Shown here piece after piece: positions 34,891-46,019 of a stretch of 64,000 nt of DNA. Where the stretch lies: contig JAJEKV010000064.1 of NCBI GenBank assembly GCA_021234155.1, forward strand, positions 2,978,001 to 3,042,000. Direction: 5' to 3'. The notes beneath the pieces are model-generated. The model saw only the letters and a program-made list of their open reading frames with translations, did no database searches and had not been told where the DNA came from. Position 1 is the stretch's first letter. The number at the start of each line of letters is the position of its first letter. A program made the translations under genes and the position numbers. This DNA is from Isoetes taiwanensis. Lineage: Eukaryota; Streptophyta; Lycopodiopsida; Isoetales; Isoetaceae.

Positions 34891-37800
34891 TTAAATGGTT
34901 GACTGGGGGCATATCTGAGCCCTCAAGTCCAGTACTTCCTGAATGTATGATCCGAGTGAGCGCACCGAAGTCGTGCCCAGTATCATGTGTAGCGGCTCAT
35001 CAGGTCTAATCAACTGAGCATAGCGTGTCCGAATCTGATCATATGCTGGGCAGCTCTGGAAAGTGTGACACTCATCCTCAACAGCTCCCGCCCGCAAAGC
35101 ACCGACAAACCCTATCGGCGTGGCTCCCCAATCCATCGACTGTCTCAATCAGGAGATGGTGGGCACTGTCTTGAATGGAGGCGATATGCCTGCGCTTTTT
35201 CATGGGCGGATGTGAGCGTAGTAGCGGCTGTGGGCCTCGTTCTAATGTGGGATTTATGTCTTTTGCTTGTAATGTCTTTGTTTTGACTTGCTCGAGCCAC
35301 GGAATCCCACAAAGCTTCTTTGGAGAAACAAGCATCAAGGTAACATATCAGGCTGTCACGATCTGCCTCTGTTTCTACCTGGATGCACATGTGCTCCTGG
35401 ACATTCCATCTAGTTAGCCACTGCACTCTTTTATCCTTCCAACAATTCTTGAGTCGTTGTGGTCCCATTGCCCCTTTGCATAAGCCAAGGGCGGTAGGCG
35501 ATCATCATCCATATTTACCACCTTTCCGGAAATAGGCGATGTGTCTATCAAGGGCTGCTTTTCGCTGAAGTGGCGTAAAACCCATCTCCCCGCAACAAAA
35601 TTTGATATGGAACCGTGGATTTCACTCCGAGTGCCCGTGCTAAGAAGGCCTTACACACTGTTCTAAGTCACTCCAAGTAGCAAGGGACACCACTGGGGCC
35701 CCGGACTTCAACTCCGTTACAAAAAGAGCGGGCTCTACCAATACCACGAGCGGATGTGCACGATGCCCCCAATCATATAGTTCGCTCTCGTGGTTATTGT
35801 TGCATTGCATAGAGTGCTTTCCAGCCTGCTGCTACACGCAATCTTATGGAAGTGTCCCAGCATAGTGTAGAAGGAAACTCCACTCCCAGATACTTGTAGG
35901 TGGGTGTCACCTCCACTTGTTGCCCTCGATAAGTGAATGAAGGGGCCTTGGATGGCGCGAGGATGAGATTAGGACCACCTTGGTCTTGGCGGATCAGCGT
36001 TCATATGCGTGGGCTGGCGAGAATGTATCCGAGCATCTAAGTGAGGCGCATATCCGGAGTGTGAGCTAAGAGGTCAACATCGTCTGCATAGATGAGTTGT
36101 CTGATGACCTGATGCAAAAGTTGGGTCCCGCCACCCCCATTGTCCATGAGCCAGTGTTCCAACTGGTCAATGTACAGACCAAAAAATGTTGGGGAAAGAG
36201 GACATCCCTGGCGGACCCCAATACTGCTAGTGAATGGTTGTCCCGTCATCCACATCTGGCCTGTACAACTCTCGTACAACCTGTATACTGCATTTTGCAT
36301 ATCCACAGGAACCTCTAGTTGCCGCAATCTTTCCCATAACTTTTCCCGAGGCACGGTGTCAAAAGCCTTCGCAAAGTCAACAAAGCAACAATACAGTCCC
36401 CGCCGAGCGGTTTACGCTATCCTCAACCAAAGTCCTCAATGTGAAGATATGATCAATGGTTGAATCCGGGTTCGAACCACGCTTGTGTGAGCTCACACAC
36501 TTTGCTTCCGCCCACCTGGTCAATTGTTGCTCAATAATGCCCGCCTAGCGGTTTGGCAAACACCGAACCGACCATGATTGTTCGGTAATTGGTTGGACTA
36601 TGTGGATCTCACGCCTTGTAAATCGGGACAACTCGCTTGTGGTCCCTCACCGGGGAATCCTTCCTCAGAGCTCTACGTTGAACATAGTGGTTGGGGACTG
36701 GTACCATAGGCTCTCCCCGCCCACTTGAGCAACTCTGCACGCATACCATCGGGTCCTTTGCTTTCCCATTGGCCAAACGCGGACCACGGGTAACATCATC
36801 CTCTGTGATTTCTAATGTCGGACCATTCTGTGGGGGTATGAGTGCTCGTGTCCCTTGAGGATCATAGAGTTGCTGCAGGTATTGTTCCCACTGCTCATTA
36901 GTGATGTTCCCCGTAGGCTGGGCTGGCTTTCGAAGAACCTTGCGCCAAAAAATTCTAGGATGGCTTTTCAACATGGAAAACATTTCCCTTTGATGACGTG
37001 CAATGTACTGAGATTTCTTTGCCTTCAAGAAAGCACGATAATGTGTGATGGCATGTGGGCGCATTGCAGGATCTGTGATCTGGCGGAGCCGGCATTTGTA
37101 TTCCTTACACTCAGCATCAAACCACCGATTACGGGGGAATGTTGCAGTCCCTGTGATACCTCTCGGGCATGCTATCCCAAAATATCTTTTCGCAATGCAA
37201 ATACCAAGGAGTTCAATCAGCTGACCCGCTTTGTCGGGCATAAGCGTGGGGCCCGCAAAATTCACGAAAGGTCATCTATGAGCATATCAAGATAATCCTT
37301 TGCCTCGCTCATAATCCAATCGCAGTTTGAGATATACAAGGAGCTGTCGTAGAAGGGGTTCTAGCAGCTTGCCAAGCCAACTGCAGGTAGAGTGGAAGGT
37401 GATCTGAGTCTGTCTCCTCATCTCTACTGTCTGTGCCTACCCGAAAGTGGTTGATCAAATGTACATCCTGCTCAGCGACTAATAGATAGTCCACCACACT
37501 AGATCCTCCACCCTGATTCTCTTTGTGCGGGTGCACTTACGGGGAGGAAGGCCACCGTGCCGTGCCATTACAAATTACCAAGTCAAAGACACCACATAGT
37601 AGAAGCAATCGTCGCCAAAGCTGTGATCTGACTATCATCTGATGTTCGTGGCCAAGCCACCTCCGCGGGGCACAGCTGTAACACATCCTGAGCCAAAGGA
37701 TCAAGTCTCATGGGCTGCTCTACTCCTGTCCGTGCATTGAAGTCCCCAAGGAGTACCACACTACCCAACTGTCTATGTTGCTGTATGTCATCATATAGAT

Positions 37801-38198
37801 CGACATATGGAGCTAGCCTGTCCACATCTGAGTGGGCATGGTAAAAGTTGCTTTCTGCATGTGGAAAGTAGCAAGCAGCCAAGAAGAGAGGGTTGCCACT
37901 ACAATTGCACCAAGCACCCACAAGTACCGGTTGTAATCCGTCAATCTTGTGCGGGGAAGACCGATTTGTGCCAAAGACTCCCGGTAATAACAGGCAACCC
38001 CTCCATGTCCCTCTTTCACGTGCGACTATTGAAGACTGAGAAATGTTGATAGCCTAAAAGATCAGGTAGCCTGTGTCCTGCGTGCTCCCATGTCTCCATG
38101 AGGAAGATGAGATCCATACCTGCAGCAACAGAGTTGAGACTATCCCCCTTCTGCCATGGGAAACCTCGACAATTCCAGGAGACCACCTGAAGGCACAT
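34891..38198 (-). mobile_element. LINE ORF2: AP endonuclease, reverse transcriptase, C-terminal Cys/His region (degenerate)
   Basis: Read on the reverse strand from 38198, an EEP-type endonuclease comes first: VSWNCRGFPW, the METW motif, LLGDFNARTG near 37760 and SDHLPL near 37400. A linker (WFDAECKEYK, FWRKVL) and RT follow: LANGKAKD, motif B GVRQGCPLSPTFFGLYIDQ and the catalytic YADD at about 36085. YKYLGVEF comes next (about 35895). The C-terminus has ECHTFQSCPAYDQIR near 35080. Motif A lies in a damaged stretch (36355-36608). Frameshifts and stops divide the frame into at least seven pieces, so the copy is inactive. The order EN-RT-Cys/His and the family tail are intact. Confidence 0.93.
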
Positions 38199-38201
38199 TC
38201 C

Positions 38202-39433
38202 CTATTTGTTAGCAGCAGAGGCATGCGCAGATTGAGTTGTGGGGGAAGAGTGGGAAGCGGTAGCAGACTGAGTCATGTGGACAGAGTGAGAAGCAGTAGG
38301 GGTTGGGGTGGCATATGACTGAGGAGTAGTGGCAGTGGCAGCAGGGCATGGGGCTGGAGCAGACGGTGGAGGAGCATGATCAGAGGAGGTGGGGGCTGCA
38401 GCTGAATGGCCCGGAGGGTCTGCAGCAACATTCGGTGAGCGGAAAATGTGCATCTTGCCTCGAACTAGTCCCGCAGCTCCTCCTTGATAGCGGATGCCTC
38501 GAACCTTGGTGAGCTCACGCCTGCGGGACTCTTGTTGCGCTGGGGTGAGGTCTCGGTCCACATACAAGGATGTTCCCTTCAATTGCTTGCCCCGGGCGCT
38601 AAAGATGGCATCCCGTACTTGCATATATCAAGCATCGCGGAATATGACAATACGGTTGTAGGCAGAACGTCGAGCACCATAACGGCTGGCTCGAGCAATG
38701 TGTACAGGCCCAGGCAATGTCATACGATTGATGATCTGCATCTGGAGTCGGTGAATGAGATTCTCTCCCTCTTCTTCCGGCAGGCCACGGATCACCAAAT
38801 TATGACCTCTCTGTCTGCATTCACTAAGCTCACGTGGATCAACGTTTGCTGGGATAGCATGTACCGGCTGCTGTCTGTGAGTTGAAGGCGCTGTCCGATG
38901 TCCATGAACAGGAGGGTCCTGTTGGCGTGGAGGGAATGGTGAAGTAGGGCGTCGTGGTGCCTCTGCCTAGGCCCGACTTCGCATGGGTGCTTGAGCATGG
39001 GTGGCGGTGAGGTGCCCGATATTGCCTCCGCCCGGCCGGCCGAGCTCGACTCCTGCTGGAATTGTTCGTCAGGCTCCAACTCGGATACACAATTTTGCAA
39101 GGCCTCGTGTGCATTGGCATGGAGTCCTTTCCCCTGTTGGATTGTAGCTTCTCGTAGCTCGTGTGCCTCTTGCTCTTGAACAAGCTAACGCTGTTCCAAC
39201 TTCTGTATCCTAGAGGCAATTACATCATCTATCGATGTGAAGGTGATCTCCATTGTGCTGATCCTGTTCTGAAGGGCCTGCTGTAGCAACTGACTTTCGT
39301 TAGTTGCTATCTGAAATGCCCCCTGAGTGGCAATGACATCTGCAATGTCTGATCGAAGGCGGGAGATATCAGTGACCATCTCCCGCTCAATTCTCTCCTT
39401 GTCCTTCATTATAACTTCATCTCTCGTAGACAT
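38202..39433 (-). mobile_element. LINE ORF1: L1-type coiled coil plus RRM protein (degenerate)
   Basis: On the reverse strand a heptad-rich stretch comes first (39433-39185, with ERIEREMVTDISRLRSDIAD). An RRM-like region with GHNLVIRGLPEEEGENLIHR near 38815-38760 follows. The C-terminal part includes GARRSAYNRIVIFRDA, GTSLYVDRDLTPAQQ and KVRGIRY. The NLVIRGLPE string is the signature of transposase_22/L1 ORF1p RNA chaperones, which form trimers on LINE RNA. A Pro/Ala/Ser-rich tail follows (38400-38202). It is frameshifted twice. Many angiosperm L1 elements instead carry a zinc-knuckle ORF1. Confidence 0.75.
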
Positions 39434-40440
39434 GGTGTCTATTTGTGCCGGAGGCCAGCAAGAGTCTGGCTATCCTGCTCCCTTTCAAACTGCAACAAGC
39501 GAATCTTTGTCAAGCAATTGTTGCACTTGGGTCTCAATGCACGCGAACCTGTTGTTTTACTATAGCCGGTTGCTTCTTAAGCACTTGGGGGCGGAGGCTT
39601 GTTGCTCTTTCCGCCGGTGTGAGATCCGAGTGTCGTGATCCTCAACCATCGCTTTGTGTTTGTCTCCACCTCTCATGGCATGACCGGTGTATCATCCTTG
39701 TGGAATCGTGTCCCGAGGTCGCAAAAGCCGGGTCCGCCGACCGCGGCACGCTGAGCTGAGCTTGCCGCCTGAGCCTTTGCACGAGCCTCCTTCTTCATGG
39801 AAGAGGCTTCTCCCTTGGCCTGACTGCTAGATCTAGGTCTCTTGCGCGGTGGGCCGGCTGTATGCTCCTCTTAAGTGGGCATGTCGCACGGTGGTTCCAG
39901 TCCGGGTGGGGTCTGGTTCTCTCGAAGTTGGGTTGGGGATGTCCTGAAAGTGTCCATGGGTACCTAGACAGATCTTGAATCAAACGGACCAACAAATTAG
40001 GGCAAGTCAAGGGAATATGTGAAGCCCTAATCCAGAATCCAAAAGAGCAAACCGGCCGGAAAATTGCTGTTATCACAGAAATAACTTAGCCAACCATGGT
40101 CATATCATACACCATCGGAAAGGTTGCTAAGAGAGCTTTCCAACGCAACAAATGTCAGCTGAAACGGACTTCTGGATCTCCTGTTATGAGTGAAAACGTG
40201 TGACTAGCACCACCGCCTTAGGGTTTGAGCGCCTTTGGAGATGGAGGCCGGAAAACTGCTGTTTTGCTATACAAAACCCTATTCTAGCATATGCAAATCG
40301 CATACCTTCAGAAAGCTATCTGAGAGAGCTTTGCAACGCACCAAATTTCAGCTGAAACGGAGTTCGGGATCTCCAGTTGTGATCAAAAACATGAGACCGG
40401 CATTAGGAGCACCTAGAGAGAGGAGCGCCTGGATGAGCGC
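39434..40440 (-). mobile_element. LINE 5' region with about two 190-bp monomers
   Basis: Two related blocks (about 40045-40235 and 40240-40430) share GGCCGGAAAAYTGCTGTT, GAGAGAGCTTTGCAACGC (or TTCCAACGC) and TTTCAGCTGAAACGGA. They stand at the 5' end of the LINE, where L1 promoters are often built of monomers. A diverged copy in the other orientation is at about 60380-60560. A frame of 93 codons (40076-39795) has no known domain. The LINE 5' edge near 40440 meets Helitron helicase sequence. Confidence 0.6.
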
Positions 40441-40444
40441 CTTC

Positions 40445-40978
40445 AAAGTTATAGAGAACATTCGAAATTTTTTGATTGAATTTATTAACCACCTCACACC
40501 CTCCGGAATGCCGCCTCACAAGCTCAACATCAAGGTAGGAGCAATAGTGATGTTGCTAAGAACATGTATCCTCAAGGTCAATGGGATACGCCTGTGCATC
40601 ACCCATGCAACACAAAGAATCTTATAGGCGGAAATAATTACAGGACAATTCAGAGGCACCCCAATCCTGCTCCCAAAGATCAATCTGACGTAGTCTGATT
40701 CACACATACCATTCACCAGGAGACAATACCCAATCCTTTTGGCTTTTTCGATGACAATAAACAAGTCGCAAGGCCAATCTCTAGATATTGTTGGGCTTTA
40801 CTTGCCAGCCCCAGTGTTTGCGCATGGCCAACTCTATGTTGCTCTCTCAAGGTGCACTTCTCAGACAAGAATCAAAATTACCATTACGGAAACATCGCAT
40901 TACGAAAAGACCACCGAATGTACACCCCAAATGTCGTATATGAAGAAGCACTTATATAACAGAGTAGTATTTGCTTAA
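40445..40978 (+). mobile_element. Helitron Pif1-like helicase C-terminal fragment
   Basis: The forward strand encodes the last helicase motifs of an autonomous Helitron RepHel protein: INHLTPSGMPPHKLNIKVG, AIVMLLRT, a stretch with one TAG, then [20 protein letters not shown] and [14 protein letters not shown] (motifs V/VI). The Rep and N-terminal helicase parts are missing. The LINE at 34.7-40.4 kb abuts the broken side, so it probably inserted here. Confidence 0.85.
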
Positions 40979-40984
40979 ACATCT

Positions 40985-41064
40985 CATAAACAGAAAAGGG
41001 GCCGCCCTAACTTATATAAACAGAGTAGTATTCGTTTGGCCCATTAGGGCGACCGCTTTTCTAG
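40985..41064 (+). mobile_element. Helitron 3' terminus (forward)
   Basis: Inverted repeats of 17 bp with two mismatches (AAAAGGGGCCGCCCTAA near 40995 and its complement ending at 41060) are followed directly by CTAG at 41061-41064 and a flanking T. It lies about 85 bp after the helicase frame, as expected for the end of an autonomous Helitron. Confidence 0.65.
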
Positions 41065-41073
41065 TTATATATA

Positions 41074-41105
41074 TAAGAAATTTGCGCAGCGGCGAAGGCC
41101 GCTGC
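41074..41105 (-). mobile_element. Helitron-like 3' terminus of the CTTA/CTTG type (reverse)
   Basis: The reverse strand reads hairpin GCAGCGGC-CTTC-GCCGCTGC, then GCAAATTT and CTTA, followed by T. This matches the plan of the termini at 54743 and 58959. It stands nine bases from the forward Helitron end at 41064. Its other end is not found. Confidence 0.45.
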
Positions 41106-41844
41106 CAAATTAGCAAATGCATATAAAATCTTTATGGTCAAGCCAAAACGAATGCCTATGTAACCTCCATGGTCAATTTATGTAACCTCCATGGTCAAGA
41201 ATAATTGTTAGGTTGATTTGTTTGGCAACAATTTTATTAAGTTGGTTTTGGTTAGAAAATGAAAATGCACATAAACTTTGTTTCTTTCGGTAGTCCAAAA
41301 AAGTAGATTTACCTTTTTTCACAAACAAAAGTTCCTTGCTTTATCAATTTTGGCAAAAATTTGTACCGCCTTGTGGAGGAAAAGCTCACAAGATCAATCT
41401 AATAATAGAAATCAATTTGAGATCATTTGAGCATGCGCTTTAGCATTAAGCAATTGTAAAGCAATTGTTTTGGCATTCGTAACTAAGATGTTAACATCCA
41501 AACTTAAGCTTGTGCTGTAGTATGAAGGAATTGTTTTGGCATTCTTAAGTAAGACGCTGACATCTGAAAAGTCTGAATACACTACATTATACCATGATCT
41601 ACAAAGCATTTTCAATCGAGCTTCTCATTTACATCACCAGTTAAAAGGGTACAAGGTTGAGTGCTGAAAATCTCAAAACTGCTTGTTCTTCAACATTTGG
41701 AGTGCGATTTGGGACAAAATTAAGAGCGTACACTTTCACTTGGCATATAGAGTTGTGCTCACTATACGACTATTATTTTTATCCATATGCGTTGTCTATG
41801 ATATACTCAAGATATTAAAGTTTATTTGCTCTTTACATAAATTA
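41106..41844. other. Non-coding stretch
   Basis: No gene. A phrase GGAATTGTTTTGGCATTC is loosely repeated near 41455 and 41530. Confidence 0.4.
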
Positions 41845-41940
41845 ACGCCCATACGCGTTGGTAGTCTAGTGGTAAGGCCTTGGGTTGGGGTGATCCCCAC
41901 CAGGGTTCAAAACCCATTGGCTACCATTGGGTGGAAGACA
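41845..41940 (+). mobile_element. tRNA-derived SINE copy
   Basis: An A-box-like TAGTCTAGTGGTAAGG at 41871-41886 and a B-box-like GGTTCAAAACCC at 41913-41924 form a tRNA-type internal promoter. They are followed by CATTGGCTACCATTGGGTGG, a phrase shared with the SINE-like copies at 54.3 and 58.6 kb. It does not fold as a complete tRNA gene. It adjoins the copia fragment. Confidence 0.6.
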
Positions 41941-42412
41941 GGAGTGCCAGAAACATTTGATGAAGCAATAAATGGTACAGAAGCAAATAAGTGAAAAAGG
42001 GCTATGGAAGAGGAAATAGACTCCTTTGAAAGAACCTGCACATATGAACTAGTTGACCTTCCAAAAGGAAAAGAAGCTGTTGGAAATAAAGAATGCAGAT
42101 GGCAGCCCCAAATATAAAGACTTGTTGCACAAGGGTATTCTCAAAAGAAAGGGATAGACTTCGAGGAAACCTACTCACCCGTGGTCAAATTGACAAGCAT
42201 AAGAATGATAATATCTCTAGCAAATGCCTTGAATTTGGAATTGCACCATATGGATGTGTGTACTGCTTTTCTAAATGCTAAATTAGATGAGGAAGTTCAC
42301 ATGAAGCAGGGCTCAAGATTTGAAAAAGGAAAAGAGAAGGTGTGGAAACTGAAACGTGCAGTATATGGCTTAAAACAGTCACCAAGACAATGGAATTTAT
42401 GCATAAATCAAT

Positions 42413-42413
<1 letters not shown>
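41941..42413 (+). mobile_element. Ty1/copia reverse transcriptase, N-terminal part
   Basis: A single frame reads PETFDEAINGTEANK, AMEEEIDSFER, ELVDLPKGK, then RLVAQGYSQKKGIDFEETYS, PVVKLTSIRMIISLA, LHHMDVCTAFLN (catalytic Asp) and VYGLKQSPRQWN. Two stops (near 41991 and 42116) and a loss of about 12 codons after ECRW mark it as dead. It is interrupted at QF by the LINE poly(T) and continues at about 44858. Confidence 0.92.
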
Positions 42414-42445
<32 letters not shown>

Positions 42446-44857
42446 GAGTCAAGGTGGGATTTATATTCATACTAATATTTTAAATACATATGGGGTATAC
42501 CATAGATGGCATACATATAATAAAATTGCACATTCCTAATAATAGGAGTTGTGCTATTAGCCAGATCTAAGTCTGATCTATTCAAAATTCAAAATGATTA
42601 TAACTAGACATAGATTAGCAGTTTCAGATCGCTTCAGATGTAGAGTAGTATTGATCATTGTGCCTCGATCAAATCTTGGATGTTCAGATCCTGGACAGAC
42701 CTGCGGCCTAAAATATTGAGAACCAGATCGAGCTTATCCACTCTGTAATTTGTGAAGTCCAGCAATAGGAGGACATGAGCCTCTCTTTTCTGCTGCCATT
42801 TATGAAACAGGTTCATGAAATATGGTCGAAGATTGTTGTGTCTCCATACTTCAGGCTTCTTCAGTATTTTCTTCAATGCAGAAGCATGGATAAGCTCCTG
42901 TTTCAGCTGGATGAAAATTTCTTCTTCTTCTATCCCTGGAAGATTGGCTTCTTCACTTTCTGAGTCTTCTGCCACTCCCATTCCCCTGTCAGTAGCTCCC
43001 CACCTGTTGAGTCTCTTCATAGCATCTGTGCAACACATCATCATCAACAGTTAGATTGAGAATAAAGAATTCATAAATACCCTGAAATCTGCCAAAGGCA
43101 TTCCAGCCTGTATCATAATTTTTCCTTTTCAGGGATTTATGTGCTACTGCTGAGTTAGCCAAATCTGCAAGAAAAGTTTGCTTTAGCCAAATGAGACTGG
43201 GATTTTTGTTTTCCATTGCCACTCTGTTCCTGTGTTTCCAAATTGCCCAGCAGCCTAATGACCTTGTAGTGCATTGGATTCTATTATCTGTATTCAGAAA
43301 TTCTATAAGGCCACGTTCTCCAATTGCTGACTTGTTGATCTGAGAAGTCCAATTCCAAAACTCTGATACAAATTGACACTGGAATACATGGTTAGATGTT
43401 TCTGCCTCCCCACATCCCATTGGACACATCTTTGAGACCTTTGGATCCATCTTATGTCTTTTGAAATTTGCTGTCAGCCCCTGGTGTAGTATGATCCACC
43501 TAAATGCCTTTACTTTGTTTGCAGTGTAATTTTTCCACCCCTTTTTGCAAATTGCTGCTAGCTGTTCTTCTTCACAATTCCATAATAAAGTAGCCTTTGA
43601 AGGTTTATGGCTAATTAGTGCACTATAGATTGCTTTGACTGAGTAGACTTCACTGCCCTTTAGCTGCCACTGATTGGTAGTACTTGCCAGCTCATCAATT
43701 TGTCTGACTTTCTCCATAACTGCCTTGTATATCTTTCTATCCATCTGTGATCCTTTTGTCAACTCAGCTACTGTTTCCCAGTTTTTCCAACCTTTTGTGT
43801 CATCCCAAAGGTCACCTATCTTTCTTATTCCAGCCTGATTCCACTGCATATATTTCTGAGGGTGTCTGAGGGCTAAACAGTCATTGTCACTATTTAAAAG
43901 CCCTGGATGCCAGAAGAAATTTATATCTTTCGATCTTGTATCCAATATGGGAGGTTTATAACATAGTGCAGCCAAGTTCCAGGCCTGAAACATCCTTCTC
44001 AAAATGGGAGATGTATTTGGGCAAGGGTTAAATTGGAAATAGGCAGAGTCTGGTAATTGGTGTCTTATACTGTGACTACCCACAGGATAAGATTCATTGA
44101 TCCAATACCTCACCAGTTTCTGAGCAGGTGATGTTGATTTATGCTGAATGGCCCTCCAAATCATCTTGGCAGCCAAGGCTTGTGCTTGCAAGAACAGATC
44201 CTTGCATCCCATTCCTCCTTCTTTCCTAGACTTGGTCAGGTCATCCCAAGCCACCTTATGTGTACCTTGCCATATGAATTTCCTAATTGCTGCTTCTATC
44301 TTCCCATATGATGCTTTATCCCCTATAATTGCAGAGGAGAAGTACACATGAGTACTTCCAATTACAGCATTGGCTATCTGGATTCTACCAGCCAGTGATA
44401 AAGAAGAGGAGTATGATCCAAGTTTCTTTTTGATCCGAGTCACTATTGGATCCCACAGTCCTTTGAGGGAAGAGTTTAATGCCAGGGGTATGCCTAATAT
44501 TACTGTACCAGCATCCTTGCCAAGCACCTTAATTCCTTGCATCACCTTATCTTCAGATTCCAATATAATTGCACATTTATTTCTGTTCAAACATACTCCA
44601 GATACCTTACCAAAATTTTCCATTGCTAACAGAAAGTTTTGGAGACTTTCTCCATCCTTCTTCAAAAAGACAAACGTGTCATCAGCATATTGCATTATTG
44701 AAAAGGTACCTTCCCCTCCTGGTAGTTGCAGTGACTGAATTTCTCCTTTATCCTGCATCTTTATTACCAGTTTTGTCAAAACTTCTGCTACAATCAAAAA
44801 GAGGTAGGGGGCAAGGGGGCATCCTTGCCTAACTCCTCTCCTGCAGGGAAAGTTATC
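42414..44857 (-). mobile_element. 5'-truncated L1-type LINE with intact 600-codon RT/C-terminal frame
   Basis: The reverse-strand poly(A) tail appears as a T-run at 42414-42443. The main frame (about 44860-42989) begins within RT at FPCRRGVRQGCPLAPYLF and contains the catalytic YADDT at about residue 39 of the 602 codons counted from 44797. It runs through the connection region to an RT-associated zinc-binding domain (FRWIILHQGLTANFKRH, CPMGCGEAETSNHVFQC). It has no stops or frameshifts, so this insertion is much younger than the copia host around it. The endonuclease and upstream RT are lost by 5' truncation. Confidence 0.9.
42655..43047 (-). CDS. Small open frame overlapping the end of the LINE RT frame
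   Basis: A 130-codon reverse frame starts inside the last codons of the RT frame and ends about 210 bp before the poly(A). It is acidic early (EDSESEEANLPGIEEEE), then helical and basic (LKKILKKPEVWRHNNLRPYF), then Leu-rich (LDLVLNILGRRSVQDLNIQD). I do not recognise it. It may be a genuine extra LINE ORF or the remnant of a longer C-terminus, and could also be chance. Confidence 0.3.
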   Translation of the reverse strand: MMMMCCTDAMKRLNRWGATDRGMGVAEDSESEEANLPGIEEEEIFIQLKQELIHASALKKILKKPEVWRHNNLRPYFMNLFHKWQQKREAHVLLLLDFTNYRVDKLDLVLNILGRRSVQDLNIQDLIEAQ

Positions 44858-45590
44858 TTGATGGAACTGGAATATGAAAAACTTGCAAATGATGGAAATG
44901 TATACATTATGAAGAAAGGTGACAGATTTTGTATTTTAGCAATCTATGTAGATGATTGTATACTTGCAGCTAATGACATGAACATTATGATGCATTGCAA
45001 GGAGGGACTTAAGAAAAGATATAAAATGTCAGATCTGGGAAAGCTCAACAAATTTCTAGGCATACAGGTTAAGAGATGCAAAGAAAAGAAATTGATCTCA
45101 ATGTGTCAAAGTGAGTATATTGAGGCAGTCCTTGAAAAATTCAACATGCAAGATTGCAATCCTGTAAAATCACCTACTCTAGCTGGAATGAAACTATCAA
45201 AGGAAATGTGTCCTAAGACTGATCAGGAAAAGGAATATATGTCTAAGGTGCCCTATAGACAATTAGTGGGATGTTTATTATTTATAGCAAATAACACAAG
45301 GCCTGATATAGCTTTTATTGTGAATGTCTTGAGCAGGTACAATGATAACCCTGGTATAGGACATTAGAAAGTTGCCAAAAAGGTATTGAGATTTTTAAAG
45401 GGATCAAAATATAAAGGGATAGTCTATGATACATGTGATTTGCAAGTTAAAGCATATAGTGATGCTGATTGGTGTGGAGATATTGATGAAAGAAAGTCAA
45501 CATCTGGATTTATTCTATTCTTAGGTGGAGGTCCAATTAGCTGAAGAAGCAAAAAACAGTCATCTATTGCATTGTCAACAACAGAATCAT
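44858..45590 (+). mobile_element. Ty1/copia reverse transcriptase C-terminal part and RNase H
   Basis: The frame resumes after the LINE: YEKLANDGNVYIMKKG, the catalytic YVDDCILAAND, MSDLGKLNKFLGIQV, PYRQLVGCLLFIANNTRPDI. After a stop at 45366 it reads VLRFLKGSKYKGIVYDT and the RNase H core AYSDADWCGD, RKSTSGF and SSIALSTTES. A TGA replaces the Trp of the SWxSKKQ motif. It breaks off at about 45590, where a host gene fragment begins. Confidence 0.92.
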
Positions 45591-45918
45591 GTAAGTGGAA
45601 TGTAGAACCCATTGCCCTAACCACTATATCAGAAAAGGCTTGAGAGTTCCATCCCTCCAACTGCACATGCCCACACAGTGCCACCAAATTATTGTCTAAA
45701 TTTTCCATTTGAGCTCCGCTCTCAGATATGGAGGCCGGAATTCCTGATCCCGAGACAAGGGACAAAATGTCCGAAAACTGGGATCCAGAACAAACCGAAG
45801 AGCCCGCCCCTGCACTAGCATTGCCATTGCCTTGATTACTTCCACTTGACCTCTGATGTCCACTACAGGGGCTAGTACCACTACTGTTTTGCAGAGGATC
45901 AGACATCAGCAAAGACAT
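45591..45918 (-). pseudogene. N-terminal fragment of a BTB/POZ-domain protein
   Basis: The reverse strand has an ATG at 45918 and an uninterrupted frame of about 109 codons. It has a Ser/Gly-rich leader (GSNQGNGNASAGAGSS), then LVALCGHVQLEGW and FSDIVVRAMGSTFHLH. The FSD-V-V-x(4)-F-x-LH pattern is the first strand of a BTB/POZ domain (often a CUL3 adaptor). The frame ends exactly where copia sequence starts, so only the N-terminus is present. Its ATG side abuts the truncated 5' LTR of the gypsy element. It probably arrived by transduplication or recombination. The lack of stops means it is recent. Confidence 0.6.
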
Positions 45919-45982
45919 ACATCTATCTAGCAAATTGTTGATCTAAGTGGATAATATCTTTAAGAATTCCTAATCCATATCA
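45919..45982 (+). mobile_element. Truncated 5' LTR (last 64 bp) of the gag-only gypsy element
   Basis: This is nearly identical to the last 62 bp of the 3' LTR (48472-48533). It ends CCATATCA and is followed by the PBS TGGTATCAGAGC at 45985-45996. Confidence 0.85.
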
Positions 45983-46019
45983 AGTGGTATCAGAGCGAGC
46001 CGATCCTCCTACCTGATCA

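Noticed and set aside
35065-39759. Many forward-strand frames of 60-146 codons
   Set aside because: They lie antisense to the LINE ORF1/ORF2 and show no motifs.
41858-41930. tRNA gene
   Set aside because: A-box and B-box-like strings exist, but the arms do not pair into a complete cloverleaf and the following sequence matches other SINE copies.
44148-44738. Forward-strand frames of 67 and 122 codons
   Set aside because: They are shadows of the long reverse-strand LINE frame.
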